From Rickettsiella endosymbiont of Miltochrista miniata (GTDB taxonomy: Bacteria; Pseudomonadota; Gammaproteobacteria; Diplorickettsiales; Diplorickettsiaceae), in NCBI RefSeq assembly GCF_964031245.1, contig NZ_OZ035017.1:124001-188000 (forward strand): a stretch of 64,000 bases of DNA, given 5' to 3'. This document shows positions 35,761 to 42,939 of the stretch, piece by piece. Below the pieces are notes generated by a model. It was not told the DNA's origin. It was given only the letters and a program-made list of their open reading frames with translations, and searched no databases. The first letter of the stretch is position 1, and each line of letters begins with the position of its first letter. The translations under genes were made by a program, and so were the position numbers.

Positions 35761-37188
35761 ATGCTAAATAGGTTATTGGCAGACATAGGAAATGGATTAG
35801 CTAAAAAACCTTTTGAAAGAATATCTTGGTGGTGGGGGCCAAGATGGGTAGATTTTATTAGCGTGGATCAGCCGCTCACTGTTGATAATCCTTTATGGCA
35901 GCGAGATAAAAGTAGCCTGAAGAATATACGACTATTTGGCTTATCTCCAGATGAGCTACAAGCAGAGATTATCGCCTACTGGCAACAGCCTTTCTGGAAA
36001 CGCTGGCTCTTAGGTTTATTTACATCTATTCATAGTAAGATCAAGCTATGGTCTTACTATCACCGCTGCTTGTCTTTACATAAAGTTTGTAAAAAAGATC
36101 GATATGGTACGAACGAACCTATAGACTTGGTATTTGAACAATATCTGGGCATAGAGATGCTACATCGATTAAATAAAAATCGAATACAGTTTGAAAATTA
36201 CTTTGAAAAACGTGCTGGAAACTTAACGATAAAAAATAATTTAGGTCATTTGCGAAGTGTTTTTGCTAGAAAACATTGGCAGCTTTTCTCAAAGTTGGTG
36301 AAGAAAAAATTAAGTCAATTATCCACTGAAGTAGACAAAGATAGCCTACACAGTCAATTAGAAAAGGAATCTGAAAGACTTAGAATGATTTTATTTTCTT
36401 ATTTGTATACTTGGCATGAAAATATTTTTAATCCAGCTAGGGATAATGACGAAACCATTAACAGTGGCACATTGGTTGATGTTTTCGCCGGAAAAGAAAT
36501 TAGCTATTCCATACACTCGATAAAAGACTGGGTGAGGATGAAACAACAGGTGATACAGTCACTATTGGAAGGGCAATCACCTGAGCAATTTCTTAATATT
36601 AAAAACTTACTGGAATCTTGCCTCTCTAAATTAAAGACATTAGTCGATATGCATTTAAATAATGGTGTAAAGCTGATTGTTGCGGTGAGAAAGAGGAAAT
36701 TGAGCTGTAAAGACGCGATTCGGCAGACAAGAATTCTACAAACTGAGCTGATTCATTTGTTAAAAAAAAGTATTGTGTTATTTCATCCCGATAAGTCATT
36801 TGGAAATGAAGAGCTAGGAAAGATACAGACAGAACTATTGCAACAATTTCAAGAGTTAGCTGAAGAATCGCAAGAGATAATAGAAAAAAAATTACAGTTA
36901 TTATGGGATTATTTGCCAAAACGGACAACAAGGCAAAAAGTTCAAAAAATGGAGCAAGAGGTTAATGGAAATATGCCCGAGTTGGAACAAGGAACAGAAA
37001 CTAATTTTACGCAAACTCGTATAGAGCGAGAAGAGACTAAAGCTAACGTGGATATATGCATTCACTCACAAGTCCGCTCAAAACTGATTCACAATCCACC
37101 TAATGACTTCATACTGGAAGAAAATAACATACAACAAAAGGATGAGCAGCGCTTCAGACGTTTACAACGTTACACACCTGTATTTTAA
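35761..37188 (+). CDS. Effector-like protein with J-domain-like HPD segment (paralogue B2)
   Basis: A 475-residue paralogue of the 29097 product. Shared N-terminal blocks: KKPFERISWWWGPRW, LFGLSPDEL, YWQQPFWKRWLLG and YYHRC. Near residue 342 is LLKKSIVLFHPDKSFGNEEL followed by a long helix, a better match to the J-domain HPD loop (HPDK) than in B1. The last 70 residues are polar and probably disordered. No signal peptide or membrane helix. Whether it truly folds as a J-domain depends on helices I and II before the HPD, which I cannot model. The pair with A2 suggests the two act together. Confidence 0.72.
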   Translation: MLNRLLADIGNGLAKKPFERISWWWGPRWVDFISVDQPLTVDNPLWQRDKSSLKNIRLFGLSPDELQAEIIAYWQQPFWKRWLLGLFTSIHSKIKLWSYYHRCLSLHKVCKKDRYGTNEPIDLVFEQYLGIEMLHRLNKNRIQFENYFEKRAGNLTIKNNLGHLRSVFARKHWQLFSKLVKKKLSQLSTEVDKDSLHSQLEKESERLRMILFSYLYTWHENIFNPARDNDETINSGTLVDVFAGKEISYSIHSIKDWVRMKQQVIQSLLEGQSPEQFLNIKNLLESCLSKLKTLVDMHLNNGVKLIVAVRKRKLSCKDAIRQTRILQTELIHLLKKSIVLFHPDKSFGNEELGKIQTELLQQFQELAEESQEIIEKKLQLLWDYLPKRTTRQKVQKMEQEVNGNMPELEQGTETNFTQTRIEREETKANVDICIHSQVRSKLIHNPPNDFILEENNIQQKDEQRFRRLQRYTPVF

Positions 37189-37276
37189 TTGCTTTGATTG
37201 AAAATGGAATAATCGAAATCTTGTAGGTTCTGAAAATAAGCATTTTAATGAGATTTCGACAAAAGTAATTTTTTCA

Positions 37277-38371
37277 CTACACGTGTAACTTTTGCATGTT
37301 TTGACTTAATTTATTTTGCTGAGTAAGCTCTTTATCTAAATTTAAAATAAAACTATAGCTATCAGGATAAGTCAGGATAGTCTCACCGCCACGCTGAGTA
37401 GGAAAAACACATCTTTTATTATTATCAAAAAAATTACCGCCTCTAAATTTTCTAAAATTATCATTGAGTTGAGTTTTTTTACTGCATATATTCAATTCAT
37501 ATTCTGTTTGAAATGTCATTAATAGAGGATATTTAGGTTTGATCAAGTTTGGAAATATCTGATTTACTATTTGGAAAAATATAGGTTGTCTACCGTTGCC
37601 TTCAGTGAAATCTCCATTACGCATTATCCCAAAATCAATGGAATGAGAAGGTATAATTTCGCTCATTTTATTGGGGTTAGAGGCATCCGCGCAGATGAAA
37701 CGTACATTTTTATAAGCGGTATATCTCGCTTTGTTATCTTCAATTATAGCGCTGTTATTATCTATACCAATATAGTTGACTTTCATATTTTTATGTTGAA
37801 AATATATGATTAAAGGTAGGATCTCCGTAGAGATACCGCAAGCCAGACTAAGAATTGTAAAAGTATCTTCGTGTTCTTTTTTTGGAAAAAACTCAATCAG
37901 TTTTAATCCATCTATAATTGAATAAAAAGAGGATGCTATCGCTGATTCACCTTCATGTTCCGACTGTGAAGTAATTTTTTTACATTCTATTTCTAATAGA
38001 GAATGTGTTAAATTAAAATAGCAATAACTTTTTAAGTTTACACCCAAATTAAAAGGATTTAAATACTCATCGTCGTTTCTAAAAAAATCACACGGTTTTT
38101 TTGCTTCTTTATTCTCAACAAGAAAATCAGCGCCATATTTGATTAACAACTGAATAGTTTTACTATAGGCTTCTGAATTACCTTTGTATATTTCCATTGC
38201 CCTAAAACAGGCCCAATGCAACGCTGTATTTCCGTTAGAACTTTGACTATTTATATTAAACTTTGAACTTCCATTATTTCTATCTAAAATTTCTTGAACT
38301 TCTTCAAACTCACCTCTTGCGGCGTGGTTACGTAGTGATAGCTCTTCACTTTGCAAGTTATGCTTTAACAT
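37277..38371 (-). CDS. Ankyrin-repeat / SAM-dependent methyltransferase fusion
   Basis: A 364-residue protein. Residues about 12-95 form two ankyrin units (LRNHAARGEFEEVQEIL, GNTALHWACFRAMEI, LLIKYGADFLVENKE). Residues about 165-300 show a class I methyltransferase fold: FTILSLACGISTEILPL (motif I, AdoMet loop), VNYIGIDNNSAII (acidic end of strand 2), FICADASNP and an IDFGIMRNGD strand. Ankyrins with an enzymatic domain are typical of intracellular-pathogen effectors; the substrate is unknown. It is transcribed against the effector block, convergent with B2, and may be another cargo effector. It is not close to known SET-domain effectors. Confidence 0.78.
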   Translation of the reverse strand: MLKHNLQSEELSLRNHAARGEFEEVQEILDRNNGSSKFNINSQSSNGNTALHWACFRAMEIYKGNSEAYSKTIQLLIKYGADFLVENKEAKKPCDFFRNDDEYLNPFNLGVNLKSYCYFNLTHSLLEIECKKITSQSEHEGESAIASSFYSIIDGLKLIEFFPKKEHEDTFTILSLACGISTEILPLIIYFQHKNMKVNYIGIDNNSAIIEDNKARYTAYKNVRFICADASNPNKMSEIIPSHSIDFGIMRNGDFTEGNGRQPIFFQIVNQIFPNLIKPKYPLLMTFQTEYELNICSKKTQLNDNFRKFRGGNFFDNNKRCVFPTQRGGETILTYPDSYSFILNLDKELTQQNKLSQNMQKLHV

Positions 38372-38551
38372 AATTTACTCCCTAAAATAGTTATTCTATC
38401 TATAACCATTAAGAAATAACATATGCAATTTAGACAATATTCTTATCCAGCGAGTTATTGCGTCATTTTATTAATACACTCTTCAGATAATTCATGACGC
38501 AATCTTTCTAATTGATTATTTTCTTCAATTATCTGTCATGAAGATAATTTT

Positions 38552-38752
38552 TTAAATCAACTGGGAATCACTGAGTATTATCATATTCTGAATAATTCCC
38601 TGGTACAAAGCTAGTGCTTGATCCTCGTAATCCAGCTTTGTTAAACCCATAACCAATCTACCTACATAAAAATTCGTAAGTATATTTTTTGTATCAAGAT
38701 AAGAAAAACGGAAGTTAGTTTTAGCCTTAAAAATAAGAACTATTTCGTTTTT
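38552..38752 (-). pseudogene. Fragment of an unidentified protein
   Basis: An open stretch of about 66 codons, without a good start, encodes FYVGRLVMGLTKLDYEDQAL and ALYQGIIQNMIIL, with clear amphipathic periodicity. A second short frame further left (38450-38530) reads NNQLERLRHELSEECINK, also coding-like. Both look like pieces of a decayed helical protein between the ankyrin-methyltransferase and NTF2-like genes. Family unknown; spurious open frames are possible. Confidence 0.3.
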
Positions 38753-38771
38753 TCACTACGAATAAATCATT

Positions 38772-39311
38772 CTATGAAACGCCTTGTAATGGATTTGTGT
38801 TGAATGTATATAGGAATATACTCCATCTTCCACTTTCTTTTTTTAACACGAAAACTTCTCTATTAAAATCGAGAAGTTTTTTATTATTTACGACGTCTGT
38901 TACTACAGTACCTTTATGGTGGTGTGTTCTGACTACCGCCGTATCCCCGTTAATCCATATAGTGTCAAATGCAAAGTTAGTTTTGAACTTTTCTTTTTTG
39001 AAAAGAGAGTCATATTGCTCTTTTCTTTTTTCTGTAGTATCCGCAGTTAACTTATCATTCCACTGTGAATAACTTTCTTCACTAAATAGAGATAGAATTT
39101 CTTTTGTATCTGCGCTATTTAGTGCATTTTGATACTTTATTATTGTGTTAAAAACTTCCTTTTGGGCTGACGCTGTTTTTTTTTCGTTTGAATATTTAAA
39201 GTTTTCATCCTCTACAGTGTTACTTACTGCAAGTGCGTAGTTTATGTATAACAGAGGTATCAATATTAAAGCTATGAGTGTTTTAAATTTCATAAAAAAT
39301 TCCATTTTCAT
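38772..39311 (-). CDS. Secreted NTF2-like protein
   Basis: A 179-residue protein with a signal peptide (KFKTLIALILIPLLYINYALA, residues about 8-28; the ATG for residue 6 could also be the start). The mature part resembles the SnoaL/NTF2-like cone fold: a helix with YQNALNSADTKEILSLF, then strands TNFAFDTIWINGDTAVV, HHKGTVVTD and GRWSIFLYTFNT. NTF2-like folds serve many roles, from enzymes to T4SS domains (VirB8 is one), so function cannot be set. It is encoded just before the candidate oriT and secretion operon, on the other strand. Confidence 0.65.
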   Translation of the reverse strand: MKMEFFMKFKTLIALILIPLLYINYALAVSNTVEDENFKYSNEKKTASAQKEVFNTIIKYQNALNSADTKEILSLFSEESYSQWNDKLTADTTEKRKEQYDSLFKKEKFKTNFAFDTIWINGDTAVVRTHHHKGTVVTDVVNNKKLLDFNREVFVLKKESGRWSIFLYTFNTNPLQGVS

Positions 39312-39561
39312 AATATATATTTAAAAAATATCGATGTTTATCTAAAAAATTATTTACCTCCTCGATTGGCTTCTTGTATGTTAGTTCAATAAGTAACATC
39401 AATTTTGTTCCCTTTTTTTATTATGCCATATTGTTCGTTAGAGCCTGTATTAAAAATAAAAATATAATAATAATTCTTATTAACCTAGATATCTATACTG
39501 AGTTCTATAACTTGATTAGAGTAGACTCTAAATGCCTTTTTGCTTGATTTAACAGGGATCC

Positions 39562-39653
39562 CCGCCCATTTCACGCTGTGAAAGCTAGCCATGACCTCAC
39601 TTTTCCATCGTCTCTTCGAGTCTTGTAAAACTGAGGTCATGGCTATTGGGCGG
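39562..39653. other. Nested inverted repeat, candidate oriT part 1
   Basis: TAGCCATGACCTCA (39586-39599) pairs perfectly with TGAGGTCATGGCTA (39632-39645), and outside them CCGCCCA (39562-39568) pairs with TGGGCGG (39647-39653). A small hairpin TTTCAC-GCT-GTGAAA lies at 39569-39583. The stretch is GC-richer than its surroundings and sits between the last cargo gene and the transfer operon. Confidence 0.6.
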
Positions 39654-39721
39654 GAAAGCGTAGAGAAATTAAAAATGAAAAGTGAAAAAAAAATAATAAT
39701 AGAACTAGAGGAAGGAGAGAA

Positions 39722-39771
39722 GTTACCCACAATCGTTGGATTTTTTGAGGAATCCAACTGGTGTGGATAAC
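39722..39771. other. 50-bp imperfect palindrome, candidate oriT part 2
   Basis: GTTGGATT and AATCCAAC form a perfect inner dyad; GTTACCCACA on the left and TGTGGATAAC on the right extend it. It lies 100 bp before the Replic_Relax-like gene. Such dyads are typical relaxase-binding sites next to nic; a replication-initiator site is an alternative because TGTGGATAA resembles a DnaA box. Confidence 0.6.
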
Positions 39772-39871
39772 TCCTGACTTAGATTAAATTTTTTTGTTTC
39801 TAAATCACTTGATTCTTTTCTCAAAATGGGGTCCACTTTTTTAAGAGAAAAATAATCAGGATGATCACTTT

Positions 39872-40516
39872 GTGAAGTTAACATCGCGCGATGTAGCCAT
39901 TTTACAATTCATTAATGAATTTGGTTTCTGTGAAATACCCCAGCTCAACGAACGCTTTGCTTTACGGAAACCGCGTAACTACCAAATAGTTAATAAATTA
40001 ATACATCATAATCTATTGCAACATGAACGGATTTTTTATCGTCGTCATGGCCTATTTCGCTTAACTCAAACAGGTTCACGTTTTACTTCGTTACCTCCCT
40101 TACATCGAGTGCCGTTGGCCAATTACCACCATGATCTTGCTTTATTGAATCTCTATTTAAAACTAAGGATTTTTTATCCTGATACAACATGGATCAGTGA
40201 ACGGAAATTAAAACATGATAAGTATAAATTGGGGGTCGGCCAGCAGGGGCATCTACCGGATGGAATATTAGTTTTTCCCGATGGTAAACAAGTTGCAATC
40301 GAAGTAGAACTTTCTTGCAAGAGTAAGCAACGCCTAGAAGCTATTTTAAAAACCTATGCGGCTCAGTTCTCATTGCAGGAGGTTTGGTATTTTTGCAGGC
40401 AGAGTATGTTGCCACGATTGCAAGATGCTGCAAAGGGCATGTCATTTATTAAGATTTATTCGCTGAGTGAGTTTTTAGAAAAACAGCCAACAGATTTGCA
40501 TGTCAATGCAGGGTGA
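39872..40516 (+). CDS. Replication-relaxation (Replic_Relax-like) family protein
   Basis: A 214-residue protein from a GTG start. The N-terminal 70 residues form a winged helix (SRDVAILQFINEFGFCEIPQ, NYQIVNKLIHHNLL, then RLTQTG). The C-terminal half has LPDGILVFPDGKQVAIEVEL, an acidic/beta pattern resembling an endonuclease-like core. This layout matches the plasmid replication-relaxation family found beside VirD4-like genes on conjugative elements. As no HUH relaxase is visible, this is the best candidate for oriT recognition or processing. Its end overlaps the virD4 gene by 17 nt, so the two are co-translated. Direct relaxase activity is unproven. Confidence 0.7.
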   Translation: MKLTSRDVAILQFINEFGFCEIPQLNERFALRKPRNYQIVNKLIHHNLLQHERIFYRRHGLFRLTQTGSRFTSLPPLHRVPLANYHHDLALLNLYLKLRIFYPDTTWISERKLKHDKYKLGVGQQGHLPDGILVFPDGKQVAIEVELSCKSKQRLEAILKTYAAQFSLQEVWYFCRQSMLPRLQDAAKGMSFIKIYSLSEFLEKQPTDLHVNAG

Positions 40517-42203
40517 TAATTTTCTACACCGCCCACGAGAAGCCATGCAGTGCCTATTGATTGGAATTTGCTTGGTGTGGCAATGGTATGTGGGACTCTT
40601 AGGCTTAGTCCTATTTCTGCTTCTTATTCGAGGTTTAAGCTATCCTGCTTGGCAGATTTTTTTGATAGGTAGCCTACTAGCTATTTTTAGTGCTGTATTG
40701 ATCGAGCTGCAAGCACCGTTAACACTCTCTTTTTTTGAAATTATTCATCTTGGTTTTGTTAGTCATTTTGTTTTTTGGAAAACTTTATTTAATCAAGGTT
40801 TAAAAGCGGCATTACTATTTATCTATCAGCAAACATTTTATTATTGGCTGGGATTTCCGTTATTGTTCGCCGGTTTATTAGGCATGATAGAATGGATTCC
40901 TAATTCAACACATGAATGGGAATTAAAAGCGATTCAACGTGGTAGGGAATTCTCTTCCCCCAGCCATTGGAAAACTCAATTTCAGCGTTGGAATAAGCGA
41001 TTTAATCAGCACAGTGATGGAACCTTATTAGGAATTTCTACTACTCATCAAGCGGTCATTATTCCCGATCAAGCAGTCAATCAAATGGTATTGGTGTTAG
41101 GTACGACAGGTGGTGGTAAAACGGTTACGCTACGACGTTTTTATCAACGTGCGCTACAGCAAGCCTATCCGTTGATTATTATTGATGGTAAACCCACGGA
41201 GGAAAATATAGTCTGGCTGCAAAAGAGATCCCAGCAGTATCAACGTAATTTTTATGGATTTAACTGTGCGGAATATCACCATTATGATCCTTTAGCACAT
41301 GGCGGCTATACGGAACTCAAAGACAAACTCATTAGTTTAAAAGATCATTGGGAAAATGATTATTATCGTTCAATAGCCGAGGATTATTTACAAACCACCT
41401 TCGAAGTGCTGCTAACATTGAAAGAAAGTTTCGACTTAAAAACGACTGTGCGGTGTTTAGACTATGAAGAATTGGCCCTCAAAGCACGTGCGTTGACTGA
41501 CGACTCATTAAAGGCGCGTGTACAGCGCTTACAGCGTTATGATGCTAAAGATATTACGGGATTACAAGCCCACTTAAACTTGTTAGTACATTCTGAGCTA
41601 GGTGCATTTTTTGAAAAGACAAATAATACATTTAATTTAGCAGAGATAATCGAATCAGGTAGTGTGGTCTATTTTGCTTTACCAGCGTTACGTTTCCCGA
41701 GTTTTGCTAAGGTTCTAGGTAAATTAATTATCAATGATATCAAAGCTGTGATTGATCGTTTAGATTCTAAGCAATGTATTTTTACTGTTTTTGATGAATT
41801 CTCCGTATTCGCAGGAGAACAAGTATTGAATTTAGTGAATATGGGGCGTGGTAAAGGTGTTCATGCAATTTTTGGCACACAAGGTTTAGCAGATTTGAAA
41901 AGAGTGGATATCAACTTTGAAAACCAACTATTAAATTGTGTCAACACATTGATCTGTCATCGACTGAATGATCATGAAAGCGCGGAAACTGTCGCGAGTT
42001 GGGTAGGGACGCAAGATGGGTTCAATATTACGGCACAGATAAGCGAGGATGCATCAACGGGAATGGGCAGTGTAAAACGTAATAAATCATTTATTATTCA
42101 TCCTGATGAAATTAAGCAATCGTTACAGCCAGGAGAAGCTTTTTACATCAGTAAAGTAAATAAATTTCAGCAAGAAAAAGTAAAAATTATTTTTACAAAA
42201 TAA
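40500..42203 (+). CDS. virD4: VirD4/TraD type IV coupling protein
   Basis: A 567-residue inner-membrane ATPase that links substrate DNA or effectors to the secretion channel. Residues 15-140 contain several membrane helices. The ATPase domain has a Walker A LGTTGGGKTVTLR near residue 205 and Walker B CIFTVFDEFSVF near residue 430, and GSVVYFALPALRFPSFAK before it, as in TraD-type proteins with the all-alpha domain between. The C-terminal tail is short. It overlaps the Replic_Relax-like gene and is followed 67 bp later by virB2, so it heads the transfer operon. Confidence 0.92.
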   Translation: MSMQGDNFLHRPREAMQCLLIGICLVWQWYVGLLGLVLFLLLIRGLSYPAWQIFLIGSLLAIFSAVLIELQAPLTLSFFEIIHLGFVSHFVFWKTLFNQGLKAALLFIYQQTFYYWLGFPLLFAGLLGMIEWIPNSTHEWELKAIQRGREFSSPSHWKTQFQRWNKRFNQHSDGTLLGISTTHQAVIIPDQAVNQMVLVLGTTGGGKTVTLRRFYQRALQQAYPLIIIDGKPTEENIVWLQKRSQQYQRNFYGFNCAEYHHYDPLAHGGYTELKDKLISLKDHWENDYYRSIAEDYLQTTFEVLLTLKESFDLKTTVRCLDYEELALKARALTDDSLKARVQRLQRYDAKDITGLQAHLNLLVHSELGAFFEKTNNTFNLAEIIESGSVVYFALPALRFPSFAKVLGKLIINDIKAVIDRLDSKQCIFTVFDEFSVFAGEQVLNLVNMGRGKGVHAIFGTQGLADLKRVDINFENQLLNCVNTLICHRLNDHESAETVASWVGTQDGFNITAQISEDASTGMGSVKRNKSFIIHPDEIKQSLQPGEAFYISKVNKFQQEKVKIIFTK

Positions 42204-42269
42204 TATAAAAAATAGCTATTTTATAGTGCTTTTTTGAATAAAATAAGTTAAAATAAAAGCATAATAATT

Positions 42270-42596
42270 ATGTTTTATTCGAATAAAAATATGCAATATG
42301 GAAGCCATAAAAAAATATTTCAATTCACTAATTTTATTACTTTTCTTTTTCTTTCTTCTCAATTGTGCTGGGCGGGTGGTGGAGATACCCCAGTTAATCA
42401 AGGTCTTCACTATTTCATTGATGCTTTGTTGGGCGCTACGGGTTTATCTATTGCAACGCTCGCTATTATGGGGGTGGGATTGTTGTGTGCCGGTCATTAT
42501 GTGGAATGGAAATACTTTTTTTATACTTTGTTAGGTATTTCTTTTTTGTTTGGCGCACCCGCTATTGCCTTAGCCATACGTAGTCTTTTTTCGTAA
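42270..42596 (+). CDS. virB2: VirB2/TrbC-like pilin
   Basis: A 108-residue protein (101 if started at ATG 42291). The signal region FITFLFLSSQLCWA is followed by GGGDTPVNQ and two membrane helices, LGATGLSIATLAIMGVGLL and FYTLLGISFLFGAPAIALAI, with a GHYVEWKYF turn between: the classical VirB2 major pilin layout. Pilin monomers form the conjugative pilus or surface needle. The preceding 66-bp AT-rich gap may hold an internal promoter. It is followed by virB3 with 46 bp between. Confidence 0.88.
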   Translation: MFYSNKNMQYGSHKKIFQFTNFITFLFLSSQLCWAGGGDTPVNQGLHYFIDALLGATGLSIATLAIMGVGLLCAGHYVEWKYFFYTLLGISFLFGAPAIALAIRSLFS

Positions 42597-42642
42597 ATAG
42601 TAAAGTATTTAAAGAAAAATAATAAGTTTAGAGGGAATTAAT

Positions 42643-42939
42643 ATGCAAGATTACCAACTCGAAGTCGATCCGCTCGCACTGGCTTTAACACGTCCACCGT
42701 TGTTCATGGGAATTCCGATACGTTTTTTCTTTGCGAATCTAGGCATCAATATTCTGATTTGTATTGATTTTCATACTTTAATGGGTATTCCTCTATTTGG
42801 GCTATTTCATCTGGTTTTATTTCGGCTTGCAACGAAAGATCTGCAGTTTTTTTGCTTATGGTTGAAATTTTTCACACAAACGCCACCTGTTTTGAACAGT
42901 GGTTTTTGGGGTGGAACAAATAGTTATCAGCCGGGGTGA
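42643..42939 (+). CDS. virB3: VirB3 inner-membrane T4SS component
   Basis: A 98-residue protein with the family's start YQLEVDPLALALTRPPLFMG and two membrane helices (FANLGINILICIDF and FGLFHLVLFRLATKDLQFF). VirB3 partners VirB4 at the base of the channel and is sometimes fused to it; here the genes are separate but overlap by 4 nt (GTGAAG at 42936). GAGGGAATTAAT precedes ATG 42643. Length and gene order are canonical. Confidence 0.92.
   Translation: MQDYQLEVDPLALALTRPPLFMGIPIRFFFANLGINILICIDFHTLMGIPLFGLFHLVLFRLATKDLQFFCLWLKFFTQTPPVLNSGFWGGTNSYQPG

Noticed and set aside
39485-39757. 90-codon minus-strand open frame over the candidate oriT
   Set aside because: Its Ser/Ile-rich product has no motif, and the stretch is dominated by inverted repeats that explain it better.
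39872-42203. Classical TraI/MobA HUH relaxase
   Set aside because: No protein in the element shows a three-histidine HUH motif; the 39872 product is winged-helix with a different core.
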